NCBI GenBank assembly: GCA_026982475.1 | Contig: JALSHB010000185.1 | Location: 1 to 46,444, forward strand | Length of the DNA: 46,444 nt | Direction: 5' to 3' | Origin: Chromatiales bacterium | GTDB lineage: Bacteria; Pseudomonadota; Gammaproteobacteria; SZUA-152 | In this document: piece by piece, positions 17,471-25,554 of the stretch | Numbering within the stretch: the stretch's first letter is position 1 | Layout: the number at the start of each line of letters is the position of its first letter | The notes under the pieces: model-generated | Databases searched by the model: none | The model's input: the letters and a program-made list of their open reading frames with translations, nothing else | Told to the model about the DNA's origin: nothing | Made by a program: the position numbers and the translations under genes

Positions 17471-19597
17471 ATGAATTCCCGTCGTGTCGTTCTGCTTTTC
17501 GTCGCCGCACTGATTGCCGCCTTTTTCATCCTCGATCTCGGCCAGTATCTGACCCTCGACTTCCTCAAGGCACAACACCAGGCCTTCCTCGACTACTACG
17601 CCAGCCATCAGGCGCCGACCATCGCCATCTATTTTTTGTTATACGTGGTGGTCACCGCCCTGTCGCTGCCCGGCGCCGCCATCATGACCCTGGCGGGTGG
17701 TGCCATTTTCGGCCTGCTCTACGGCGTCGTGATCATTTCCTTCGCCAGCACCATCGGCGCCACCCTGGCCTTTCTCATCTCCCGTTTCCTGTTGCGCGAT
17801 TATGTGCAGAGGCGTTTCGGCGACAAGCTCAAGGCGGTCAACGACGGCATCGAGCGCGACGGTGATTTCTATCTGTTCACCCTGCGCCTGATCCCCATCT
17901 TTCCCTTTTTCATCATCAACCTGGTGATGGGCCTGACCCCCATGAAGGCGTGGCGCTTCTATGTGGTCAGCCAGATCGGCATGCTACCGGGCACCATCGT
18001 CTATGTGAATGCCGGCAGCCAGCTGGCCAAACTGGACTCCCTGTCCGGCATTCTGTCGCCCAGCCTGCTGCTGTCCTTCGCCCTGCTGGGCCTGTTTCCC
18101 CTGCTGGCGAAGAAGTTCGTCGAATGGCTCAAGCGGCGCAAGGCCCGGCAACACTATCCGCCGCCGAAGACATTCGATTACAACCTGGTGGTGATTGGCG
18201 GCGGTTCGGCGGGGCTGGTCTCGGCGTTGATCGCCGCCACCGTGAAGGCGCGGGTGGCACTGATCGAAAAACACAAGATGGGCGGCGACTGCCTCAACAC
18301 CGGCTGCGTGCCCAGCAAGGCGCTGATCCGTTCTGCGAAGATGCTCGGCTATGCCCGCCGTGCCCGCGACTTTGGCCTGCAAAAGACCGAGGTCAGCTTC
18401 GATTTCGCCGAGGTCATGGAACGCATCCAGCGGGTGATCGAGAAGATCGAACCACACGATTCGGTGGAGCGATTTACCCGCCTGGGCGTCGACGTCAAAC
18501 AGGGCCAGGCGCTGATCCGCTCGCCCTTCGAGGTGGAGGTCGATGGCGAGATCCTCACCACGCGCAACATCATCGTCGCCACCGGCGCGCGGCCGGCGGT
18601 GCCGAAGATTGCCGGCATCGAGGCGGTGGATTACCTGACCTCGGACACCCTCTGGGATCTGCGCCAGCAGCCCCGGCGCCTGCTGGTGCTCGGCGGCGGC
18701 CCCATCGGCTGCGAGCTGGCGCAGAGCTTTCAGCGCCTGGGCAGCGAGGTCACCCTGGTGCAGCGCGGCGAACGCATCCTGCCGCGCGAGGACGCGGAGA
18801 TCTCCGCCATGGTCGAGCAACGCTTCGTCGACGAGGGCATGCGTGTGCTCACCGGACACAGCGCCCGCCGTTTCGCGGACGCCAACACCCTGGTCTGCGC
18901 GCACGCCGGCGGAGACGTCGAGATCGGCTTCGACCGCGTACTCATCGCCCTCGGCCGGCGGGCCAACACCGAGGGCTTCGGCCTCGAGGCACTGGGGGTA
19001 CGCATCACCCGCGGCGGCACCATCGAGGCCGACCCCTTCCTGCGCACCAACTTCCCCAACATCTACGTCTGCGGCGACGTCACCGGCCCCTACCAATTCA
19101 CCCATACCGCCTCGCATCAGGCCTGGTACGCCGCGGTCAATGCCCTGTTCAGCCCCTTCAAGACCTTTCGCGTCGATTACGCCGTGATCCCCTGGGCCAC
19201 CTATACCGACCCGGAGGTGGCCCGCGTCGGCCTCAACGAACAAGAGGCGCGCGAAAAGGGCATCGCCTGCGAGGTCACCACCTATGGCCTCGACGACCTC
19301 GACCGCGCCATCGCCGACAGCGAGGACTACGGCCTGGTCAAGGTGCTGACGGTGCCCGGCAAGGACAGGATCCTCGGCGTCACCATCGTCGGCTCACACG
19401 CCGGCGACCTGATCGCCGAATTCGTCTTCGCCATGAAGCACGGCCTGGGACTGAACAAGATCCTCGCCACCATCCACATCTACCCCACCCTGGCCGAGGC
19501 CAACAAGTTCGTCGCCGGCAACTGGAAGAAGAACCACAAGCCGGAAAGGCTGCTCGACTGGGTGGCGCGCTTTCACGCCTGGCGGCGGGGCAACTGA
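17471..19597 (+). CDS. TVP38/DedA-like membrane domain fused to mercuric-reductase-like flavoprotein
   Basis: 708 residues. The first 225 or so form a TVP38/TMEM64 (SNARE-associated, VTT) domain with several membrane helices, including PGAAIMTLAGGAIFG and FPFFIINLVMGL. From about 235 on it is a class I pyridine-nucleotide disulfide oxidoreductase: FAD motif VIGGGSAGLVS, redox disulfide GGDCLNTGCVPSK (C274, C279), NAD(P) motif LGGGPIGCELAQ, ATYTDPEVARVG and a dimerisation domain with the HIYPTLAEA motif. It lacks the N-terminal HMA domain and C-terminal Cys pair of true MerA, so mercury reduction is unlikely. The fusion is known in other proteobacteria; its substrate is not. AGGAAC precedes the ATG. 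Confidence 0.92.
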   Translation: MNSRRVVLLFVAALIAAFFILDLGQYLTLDFLKAQHQAFLDYYASHQAPTIAIYFLLYVVVTALSLPGAAIMTLAGGAIFGLLYGVVIISFASTIGATLAFLISRFLLRDYVQRRFGDKLKAVNDGIERDGDFYLFTLRLIPIFPFFIINLVMGLTPMKAWRFYVVSQIGMLPGTIVYVNAGSQLAKLDSLSGILSPSLLLSFALLGLFPLLAKKFVEWLKRRKARQHYPPPKTFDYNLVVIGGGSAGLVSALIAATVKARVALIEKHKMGGDCLNTGCVPSKALIRSAKMLGYARRARDFGLQKTEVSFDFAEVMERIQRVIEKIEPHDSVERFTRLGVDVKQGQALIRSPFEVEVDGEILTTRNIIVATGARPAVPKIAGIEAVDYLTSDTLWDLRQQPRRLLVLGGGPIGCELAQSFQRLGSEVTLVQRGERILPREDAEISAMVEQRFVDEGMRVLTGHSARRFADANTLVCAHAGGDVEIGFDRVLIALGRRANTEGFGLEALGVRITRGGTIEADPFLRTNFPNIYVCGDVTGPYQFTHTASHQAWYAAVNALFSPFKTFRVDYAVIPWATYTDPEVARVGLNEQEAREKGIACEVTTYGLDDLDRAIADSEDYGLVKVLTVPGKDRILGVTIVGSHAGDLIAEFVFAMKHGLGLNKILATIHIYPTLAEANKFVAGNWKKNHKPERLLDWVARFHAWRRGN

Positions 19598-19611
19598 TAG
19601 AATAGCTGACA

Positions 19612-19631
19612 CCTGAATCCGTAGGTTCAGG
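19612..19631 (+). repeat. 20-nt hairpin repeat, copy 5
   Basis: CCTGAATCCGTAGGTTCAGG, the consensus unit, with A/T-C flanks extending the stem (CACCTGAA/TTCAGGTG). It lies 15 nt after the flavoprotein stop and 29 nt before the ATG of the YcgN-like gene. A GTG inside its right flank (19631) would give an alternative start for that gene, which I consider spurious. Confidence 0.8.
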
Positions 19632-19660
19632 TGACACCAAAGCCACTATCCGTACCCGCC

Positions 19661-20101
19661 ATGCCCGATGACAAACCCTTCTGGGAGACCAAGGCCCTCG
19701 CCGACATGAACCGCGAGGAATGGGAATCCCTGTGCGACCACTGCGGCAAGTGCTGCCTGCACAAGCTGGAGGACGAGGAAAGCGGCGAGGTCTACTACTG
19801 CAACGTCGTCTGCCACCTGTTCGACATGCAGCAGGGCACCTGTGGCGATTACGCCCACCGCGCCACCCGCGTACCCACCTGCGCGGTGCTGACGGTGGAA
19901 AACATCCCCCAGTTCGGCTGGATGCCCAAGACCTGCGCCTATCGCCTGCTCAGCGAGGGCAGACCGCTGCCCGCCTGGCATCCACTACGCAGCGGTGACC
20001 CCGAGTCCGTCTACCGCGCCGGCCACTCGGTGCGCGACCGCGTGGTGATCGAGGACGAGGACACCGATCTGCAGTTACACATCACCGACTGGGATCTGTA
20101 A
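19661..20101 (+). CDS. YcgN/UPF0260-family Cys-cluster protein
   Basis: 146 residues from ATG 19661. It has the CxxCxxCC cluster of the zinc/iron-chelating domain family: CDHCGKCC (C25, C28, C31, C32), then YYCNVVCHLFD, and CGDYAHRATRVPTC. Length and order match E. coli YcgN (about 150 residues), whose role is not settled. A GTG at 19631 would add ten residues encoded mostly after the hairpin repeat, without a ribosome site. It follows the flavoprotein gene by 63 bp on the same strand. Confidence 0.88.
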   Translation: MPDDKPFWETKALADMNREEWESLCDHCGKCCLHKLEDEESGEVYYCNVVCHLFDMQQGTCGDYAHRATRVPTCAVLTVENIPQFGWMPKTCAYRLLSEGRPLPAWHPLRSGDPESVYRAGHSVRDRVVIEDEDTDLQLHITDWDL

Positions 20102-20211
20102 GCGCACATACCCCGCTTTTTAATGGGCGAATCAAAATGTTTTGCGCGCGCCCCGGCGCAGGCCTGCTACTCTTTTCGCAGGTTTTGCAGTGCAACCGGG
20201 AGACAGCAGAC

Positions 20212-21309
20212 ATGGCCGACAAACCGTCCAGCCAGCAAGACATCGTGCGCGAAATCCGCATCAACCCCATCGTCCCGACACAGTCCGTACTGGTCGCCAC
20301 GGCGCGCAGCATGCGCCCCAAGCAGGCCGAACAGGCGGCGCCACGCGACACCCGCAAACATGTCGACACCTGCCCCTTCTGCAGCGGCAACGAACACATG
20401 ACGCCGCCGCAGATCGCCACCTATCCCGCAGGCGAAAACTGGCGGATCCGCATCGTCGAAAACCTCTACCCGGTGTTGGGCGACGACCGCCAGAACCCCA
20501 ATTTTTCCTTTGGCCTGCAGCAGACTATTGATGGTTATGGCCGCCACGAAGTCATCATCGACCACAACCATCATGGCATCGCCCTGCATGAAATGAGCGT
20601 CGAACACCTGGCGATGCTGTTCGGCGCCTACCGCGACCGCATGGTGGATCTGTACAGCAGCGACGAGCGCCTGCGCTACGTGCTGGTGTTCAAGAATTTT
20701 GGCCCCGCCGCCGGCGGCAGCATCCCGCACACCCATAGTCAGATCATCGCCATGCCGGTGGTGCCGGACAACGTGCAGGCCGAGGTAGACGCCAGCCAGC
20801 GCTTCTTCGACAAAAACCACCATTGTATTTTTTGCGCCTTGATCGACGAGGCCCTGACCTTCGAGGCCACCATCTACGACCGCGAATCCGGCCGGGTGCG
20901 ACGCAAGCTGGACGTGGGCCAGTACGTCATCGAGCGCGGCGAGCGTTTCATTGCCATCAAGCCCTTCGCCAGCCGCTACGAGTGGGAGATACATATCCTT
21001 CCCCTGCACCACCAGTCCGATTACCGCCCCGTCACCGCCGAGGACCTCAGCGACCTCGGCGGTGTACTGAAACGCACCATGGCGCGACTAGAGGCGGTTC
21101 TGGGTGGCGTGCAATACAACTATTTCCTCCACTCCCTGTCACCCGACAAGGCGGCCGGTGGCGGAAAGGAAAGTTTTCACTGGCACCTGGAAATCTGCCC
21201 CCGCACCAGCATCCCCACCGGCTTCGAACTGGGCGCGGGCCTGTTCGTGAACACCATCAGCCCCGAAGACGCCGCCGCCCAGCTGCGCAATGTCAGGCTG
21301 GACGAATAA
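20212..21309 (+). CDS. galT: GalT-like HIT-superfamily nucleotidyltransferase
   Basis: 365 residues from ATG 20212 (GGGAG about 8 nt upstream); the frame is open to 20137 but that part is not conserved-looking. Features of galactose-1-phosphate uridylyltransferase/ADP-sugar phosphorylase: metal-binding CPFCSGNE (C54, C57), the active-site HTHSQI in GGSIPHTHSQIIAMP, and a second half with YNYFLHSLSP and FHWHLEICPR. It would transfer a nucleotidyl group to a sugar 1-phosphate. No other Leloir gene is near, so a substrate other than galactose (for example an ADP-sugar) is possible. Last gene of the plus-strand run before a 650-bp gap. Confidence 0.82.
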   Translation: MADKPSSQQDIVREIRINPIVPTQSVLVATARSMRPKQAEQAAPRDTRKHVDTCPFCSGNEHMTPPQIATYPAGENWRIRIVENLYPVLGDDRQNPNFSFGLQQTIDGYGRHEVIIDHNHHGIALHEMSVEHLAMLFGAYRDRMVDLYSSDERLRYVLVFKNFGPAAGGSIPHTHSQIIAMPVVPDNVQAEVDASQRFFDKNHHCIFCALIDEALTFEATIYDRESGRVRRKLDVGQYVIERGERFIAIKPFASRYEWEIHILPLHHQSDYRPVTAEDLSDLGGVLKRTMARLEAVLGGVQYNYFLHSLSPDKAAGGGKESFHWHLEICPRTSIPTGFELGAGLFVNTISPEDAAAQLRNVRLDE

Positions 21310-21966
21310 TCCCCGCCCCTGCAATTTTTTTCACGCCGCAAACACATGCCCCAGCAAGGTGTGGACGACCAGCGCCGGATCGCAAGTCTTGGCCAAGCCC
21401 GAATGTTCAGCCAGCGTTCAGCTAGTCGCATACAATATCCCGCGCACAAAGTCATTAAATTGCAAGAAACAGCGGAAGGGTTCCAAGCGGAACCGAAACA
21501 ATATACGACCCGGCGCCGTTATTTTTCAGCTTGCCGGAGACATGAAATTGTCCGCACTTGTTGATCGTTTCTGGTTTTCAACTATCTTGACTACTGGAAC
21601 GCCGAGAACCTTTGTTCTCCATTAAGGTAATTAATGACGCGAGGGGTCTTGGGTCAGGACCGGGTTCACCACTGCCGAGAGTGTTTGCTTACCATGCACC
21701 ATAGCCGTATCACAGACCGCCCCCTCTCTCCCCTTTCCACGCCACGCCACGCCAAGTCAAACCACATAATATTTCGATTTTCCTGTCACGCGGCGCCACC
21801 CGCCCGCCAAACCATTTGGAGGGCCAAAAAATTCTTGACAAGATTCTGGAATGGGTAAAGTCTTGGACTTTCCTAAAGATGTATCCATAATGCATCAATG
21901 AATGACCGTATGATCTGCAAGTTTCGATAAAACCAAAACCACGCAAAAAGTCGGGAGGTGACAATC
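21310..21966. other. Long intergenic region upstream of the cbb3 oxidase operon
   Basis: About 650 bp, AT-richer than its surroundings. It holds two small perfect hairpins, GGTTCC-aagc-GGAACC (21479-21494) and GAGAAC-cttt-GTTCTC (21604-21619), and a promoter-like pair close to ccoN. I looked for an FNR/ANR box (TTGAT-N4-ATCAA), expected for a cco operon, and found only half-sites. Short frames here (21290-21625, 21634-21858) lack ribosome sites and family resemblance; a small RNA or a decayed gene cannot be excluded. Confidence 0.5.
21863..21891 (+). promoter_or_regulatory. Candidate sigma-70 promoter for ccoN
   Basis: TTGGAC (21863-21868), 17 nt, CATAAT (21886-21891; 5 of 6 to the -10 consensus). 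Start would fall near 21898, giving a leader of about 69 nt. A second candidate just upstream has a perfect TTGACA near 21836 with TAAAGT 15 nt later. Confidence 0.4.
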
Positions 21967-23385
21967 GTGGAAACAACAGAGAAGTACCATTTTGATGTAG
22001 TGAGGTGGTTCAGTGTAGCCGCCGTTATCTACTTGGTCGTCGGCACCCTGGTGGGCGTAGTGATTGCCTCGCAGCTGGCCTGGCCGGTGATGAATTTCGA
22101 CAACCCCTACCTGACCTTCGGGCGACTTCGTCCGTTGCACACCAACGCCGTAATCTTCGCCTTCGGCGGTTGCGTACTCATGGCCACGGCCTTCTACAGC
22201 GTACAGCGCACCTGTGGCGTCAAGCTGTGGAGCAACAAGCTGGCCTGGTTCACCTTCTGGGGCTGGAATCTGATCATCGTCTCCGCCGTCATCACCCTGC
22301 CGCTGGGTCTGACCTCCGGCAAGGAATATGCCGAGCTGGAATGGCCTATCGACATCGCCATCGCCGTGGTCTGGGTGGCCTTCACCGTCAACTTCGTGAT
22401 GACCATCGCCAACCGCAAGAGCTCGCACATCTACGTGTCGAACTGGTTCTTCCTCGGCATGATGATCATGATCACCTACCTGCACGTGGTGAACAGCCTC
22501 GCCATCCCGGTCGGCATGTTCAAGTCCTACTCCATCTTCTCCGGGGTGCAGGACGCCATGATCCAGTGGTGGTGGGGACACAACGCGGTGGGCTTCTACC
22601 TGACCGCCGGCTTCCTCGGCATCATGTACTACTTCGTGCCCAAGCAGGCCAACCGTCCGATGTTCTCCTACCGCCTGTCGGTGATCCACTTCTGGGCGCT
22701 GACCTTCGGTTACGTCTGGCTCGGCGCGCATCACCTCCAGTACACCGCCCTGCCTGACTGGACCGGTTCGCTGGGTGCCGCCATCTCCATCGCCATGATC
22801 ATCCCCTCCTGGGGTGGCGCCATCAACGGCATGATGACCCTGTCCGGCGCCTGGGACAAACTGCGCACCGACTACGTGCTGCGCTTCCTCATCGCCTCGC
22901 TGGCCTTCTACGCCATGTCGACCTTCGAAGGTCCGATCATGTCCATCAAGACCGTCAACGCCCTGTCTCACTACACGGACTGGACCGTCGGCCATGTGCA
23001 CTCCGGCGCCCTGGGCTGGGTCGGCATGGTCGCAGCCGGCGCGCTGTACCACATGGTGATGAAGCTGTGGAACACCGAGATGTACTCCAGCAAGCTGGTC
23101 AACACCCACTTCTGGCTGGCCACCATCGGCACCGTGATCTACATCGTTGCACTGTGGATTTCCGGCATCATGCAAGGCCTGATGTGGAGAGACTATGACG
23201 AATTCGGCACCCTGACCTACACCTTCGCCGAGTCCGTTGCCGCCATGCATCCCTTCTACGCCATGCGCACCATCGGTGGATTCATCTACATGCTGGGCGG
23301 CGTCGTGATGCTGTACAACGTGGTGATGACCATCCGCCAGGCCCGTACCAATCCGTCCATCACTGCCGAACCGGCTCGTGCCTAA
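21967..23385 (+). CDS. ccoN: cbb3-type cytochrome c oxidase subunit I
   Basis: 472 residues from GTG 21967; GGGAGG at 21953-21958 sits 8 nt before it, which rules out the earlier GTG 21958. CcoN is the catalytic heme-copper subunit that reduces oxygen with high affinity. Expected ligands are visible: RPLHTN (H58), [12 protein letters not shown] (CuB His), [21 protein letters not shown] (Tyr for the His-Tyr crosslink) and [10 protein letters not shown] (heme b/b3 His). About twelve membrane helices. First gene of ccoNOQP. Confidence 0.97.
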   Translation: METTEKYHFDVVRWFSVAAVIYLVVGTLVGVVIASQLAWPVMNFDNPYLTFGRLRPLHTNAVIFAFGGCVLMATAFYSVQRTCGVKLWSNKLAWFTFWGWNLIIVSAVITLPLGLTSGKEYAELEWPIDIAIAVVWVAFTVNFVMTIANRKSSHIYVSNWFFLGMMIMITYLHVVNSLAIPVGMFKSYSIFSGVQDAMIQWWWGHNAVGFYLTAGFLGIMYYFVPKQANRPMFSYRLSVIHFWALTFGYVWLGAHHLQYTALPDWTGSLGAAISIAMIIPSWGGAINGMMTLSGAWDKLRTDYVLRFLIASLAFYAMSTFEGPIMSIKTVNALSHYTDWTVGHVHSGALGWVGMVAAGALYHMVMKLWNTEMYSSKLVNTHFWLATIGTVIYIVALWISGIMQGLMWRDYDEFGTLTYTFAESVAAMHPFYAMRTIGGFIYMLGGVVMLYNVVMTIRQARTNPSITAEPARA

Positions 23386-23397
23386 GGGAGACTAATC

Positions 23398-24111
23398 ATG
23401 GCTGACAAGATTCATTCAACCAAGCTGCAGGACAAGCTGGAGCGCAATATCTGGGCGATGATCCTGATGTCCGCGTTCGTCCTGTCCATCGGCGGTATCG
23501 TGGAAATCGTGCCCCTGTTCTATCTGAAGAACACCATGGAGCATAACAAGCATCCCGAAATCGTCTGGGACCGCAAAGAAGGCCAGAGCCTGGACGACTG
23601 GAAGCCAGGTGACGGCATCCGTCCCTACACCGCGCTGGAGCTGGCCGGGCGCGATGTCTACATCCGCGAGGGTTGCTACCTGTGCCACTCGCAGATGATC
23701 CGCCCGTTCCGAGACGAGAAGGAGCGCTACGGCCACTACTCGCTGGCCTCCGAGTCCATGTACGACCACCCCTTCCAGTGGGGCTCCAAGCGCACTGGTC
23801 CGGATCTGGCGCGCGTGGGCGGCAAATACTCCGACGAGTGGCACGTCAGGCATCTGATCGCGCCACGCTCCGTGGTGCCGGAGTCCGTCATGCCCAACTA
23901 TCCCTGGCTTGCTGAAAACATGGTCGATGGCGCCACCATCACGCGCAACATGAAGGGCCTGCAAACCATCGGCGTACCCTACACCGATGCCGACATCGCC
24001 GCCGCCGCCGCCAAAGTTGAAGGCAAGACCGAGATGGATGCCATGGTGGCCTACATGCAGGTGCTCGGCACCATGGCCAAACTCGACTATGGAGTGAGCT
24101 ATCGTGAATAG
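23398..24111 (+). CDS. ccoO: cbb3 oxidase subunit II, monoheme cytochrome c
   Basis: 237 residues. One N-terminal membrane anchor (about 19-43) followed by a periplasmic cytochrome c domain with CYLCH (C93, C96, H97) in [15 protein letters not shown] and a likely Met ligand in [10 protein letters not shown]. It passes electrons from CcoP to the CcoN active site. GGGAG precedes the ATG, 12 bp after ccoN. The ending overlaps the ccoQ start by 8 bp. Confidence 0.97.
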   Translation: MADKIHSTKLQDKLERNIWAMILMSAFVLSIGGIVEIVPLFYLKNTMEHNKHPEIVWDRKEGQSLDDWKPGDGIRPYTALELAGRDVYIREGCYLCHSQMIRPFRDEKERYGHYSLASESMYDHPFQWGSKRTGPDLARVGGKYSDEWHVRHLIAPRSVVPESVMPNYPWLAENMVDGATITRNMKGLQTIGVPYTDADIAAAAAKVEGKTEMDAMVAYMQVLGTMAKLDYGVSYRE

Positions 24112-24310
24112 TCTGCAAGAGTATTTTCAAACCGACTGGGCAGCGATGACCTCGAGCGACTGGGTCGGGCTGATCATGACCGTGGTCGTGTTCTTCCTGA
24201 TGATCGCGCTCTATGTCTATGCACTGCACCCATCGAACCGTGAAAAACTGGAAGCGCAGCGCTTCATTCCGCTGGACGAAGACCGCCTTGATACGGAGGG
24301 CAGGAAATGA
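24104..24310 (+). CDS. ccoQ: cbb3 oxidase small subunit CcoQ
   Basis: 68 residues from GTG 24104. One membrane helix ([21 protein letters not shown], quoted in part: about residues 21-41) and a charged cytoplasmic tail, as in CcoQ/FixQ, which helps stabilise the complex. Overlaps ccoO by 8 bp and ccoP by 4 bp (ATGA), so the three are translationally coupled. Confidence 0.9.
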   Translation: MNSLQEYFQTDWAAMTSSDWVGLIMTVVVFFLMIALYVYALHPSNREKLEAQRFIPLDEDRLDTEGRK

Positions 24311-25164
24311 GTGACAAAAAAACAAATCAGGTCGGCGATACCGGCCACGTCTGGGATGACAACCTGCGGGAATTGCTCAACGACCCGCCACGCTGGTGGA
24401 TGATCAGCTTCTACGCCAGTATTGCCTGGGTGGTCGTGTATTTCATCCTCTATCCGGCGATCCCACTGGTGAACAGCCACACCAAGGGCATCATGGGTTG
24501 GACGCAGATCAAGGAGTACAAGGAGGATCTGCAGAAAATCGAGCAGGTGCGCGCGCCCTGGGAGAACAAGATCAGGGGCATGACGCCCGCCGCCATCCTC
24601 GCCGACAGCGAACTGACGACGTACACCGTCAATTCCGCCAAGGTGCTGTTTGGTGATCGTTGCGCCGCCTGTCACGGCGCCGGTGGCGCCGGCAACCCGG
24701 GCTACCCGGTGCTGGCCGACGATGACTGGCTCTACGGCGGCACCGTGGAAGCCATTCAGGAATCCATCGCAGCCGGTCGTCAAGGCATGATGCCCGGCTA
24801 TAAGGATCAGCTCTCCGAGCAGCAGATCGAACAGCTGACCGACTACGTCATGGCGCTGAGCCAGGGCAATGGCGACAGCCAGCCCGCCGGCAAGGCCCTG
24901 TTCGACGAAGCCGGCTGCAGCGGCTGCCACGGCGCCGATGGCAAGGGCATGCACATGATGGGCTCGGCCAACCTGACCGATGGTATCTGGCGTTTCGCTT
25001 CACAGGATCAGCGGGCCAGCGTCAAGTACACCATTGCCCATGGTGTCAATACGGGCGACGACGACTCTCGCAGCGCCGTGATGCCCAGCTTCGAGAATCA
25101 GCTGAACCAGACCGACATCGTCAGATTGACGGTCTATGTGCATGAACTGGGAGGCGGCCAGTAA
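24307..25164 (+). CDS. ccoP: cbb3 oxidase subunit III, diheme cytochrome c
   Basis: 285 residues. One membrane helix (about 33-54) after a GHVWDDNLREL..PPRWW segment typical of CcoP, then two cytochrome c domains with CAACH (C119, C122, H123) and CSGCH (C204, C207, H208). Met ligands are likely in MMPGY and VMPSF. It accepts electrons from soluble or membrane cytochromes c. A hairpin follows 22 bp after the stop. Confidence 0.96.
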   Translation: MSDKKTNQVGDTGHVWDDNLRELLNDPPRWWMISFYASIAWVVVYFILYPAIPLVNSHTKGIMGWTQIKEYKEDLQKIEQVRAPWENKIRGMTPAAILADSELTTYTVNSAKVLFGDRCAACHGAGGAGNPGYPVLADDDWLYGGTVEAIQESIAAGRQGMMPGYKDQLSEQQIEQLTDYVMALSQGNGDSQPAGKALFDEAGCSGCHGADGKGMHMMGSANLTDGIWRFASQDQRASVKYTIAHGVNTGDDDSRSAVMPSFENQLNQTDIVRLTVYVHELGGGQ

Positions 25165-25186
25165 GGTCGGCCCCAGCCACCAACCG

Positions 25187-25220
25187 AATGCTGCGCAGCA
25201 GAACACCGCTGCGCAGCATT
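25187..25220 (+). terminator. Hairpin after ccoP
   Basis: Perfect 12-bp arms AATGCTGCGCAG and CTGCGCAGCATT around a 10-nt loop, followed by TTCCTTCT. It could end or attenuate ccoNOQP transcription, or protect the structural-gene mRNA so that it outlasts the assembly-gene part. Confidence 0.6.
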
Positions 25221-25251
25221 TCCTTCTCAAAACGCTACAAGAGGAACTATC

Positions 25252-25365
25252 ATGGACGCAGTAGCCCTTGGCTCCATTGCCGCTGTGGTTGTCACCATTG
25301 GCATCATCGTCTTCCTGGCCATCCGTTTGAAGCGACTGATGGATACCACGCATTCCGAAGACTGA
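25252..25365 (+). CDS. 37-residue single-span membrane protein inside the cco locus
   Basis: Reads MDAVALGSIAAVVVTIGIIV (first 20 residues) then FLAIRLKRLMDTTHSED. AAGAGGA lies 7 nt before the ATG. One hydrophobic helix (about 4-24) and a short basic then acidic tail suggest a bitopic inner-membrane protein with the N terminus outside. It is bracketed by two hairpins, between ccoP and ccoG. By size, topology and place it resembles small accessory oxidase subunits such as CcoM of Pseudomonas stutzeri, though I see no clear sequence match. It is shorter than usual annotation cut-offs. Confidence 0.7.
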   Translation: MDAVALGSIAAVVVTIGIIVFLAIRLKRLMDTTHSED

Positions 25366-25375
25366 AGGACATTTC

Positions 25376-25408
25376 TAGTGGTTCAGCGCCTGCTGCGCTG
25401 AATCACTA
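25376..25408. terminator. Hairpin between the 37-residue ORF and ccoG
   Basis: 14-nt arms TAGTGGTTCAGCGC and GCGCTGAATCACTA with a 5-nt loop (one G-T pair), 10 nt after the small ORF stop, followed by AAAAG. No T tract follows on the plus strand. With the hairpin after ccoP it would isolate the small ORF as its own mRNA segment. Confidence 0.5.
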
Positions 25409-25554
25409 AAAGTGCCCTCTGAAACAGGCCTTGATAGAGCCCTGCTCGCCCTCCGGTCTGCCACGACACACCGCATTCTGCCGTTCCCCGAGACAGTTTC
25501 GCGGCATCCACTGGAAATATCGAAAGCGCCAGACCCGGCGCCATGGAAGCCCGC

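Noticed and set aside
17471-19597. Mercury resistance gene merA
   Set aside because: No HMA domain, no C-terminal vicinal Cys pair, no merR/T/P neighbours.
21634-21858. 74-codon ORF upstream of ccoN
   Set aside because: No ribosome site, no hydrophobic or domain pattern, overlaps promoter-like sequence.
21540-21960. FNR/ANR box before ccoN
   Set aside because: Only half-sites such as TTGAT near 21561 and ATCAA near 21894 are present, without the partner at the right spacing.
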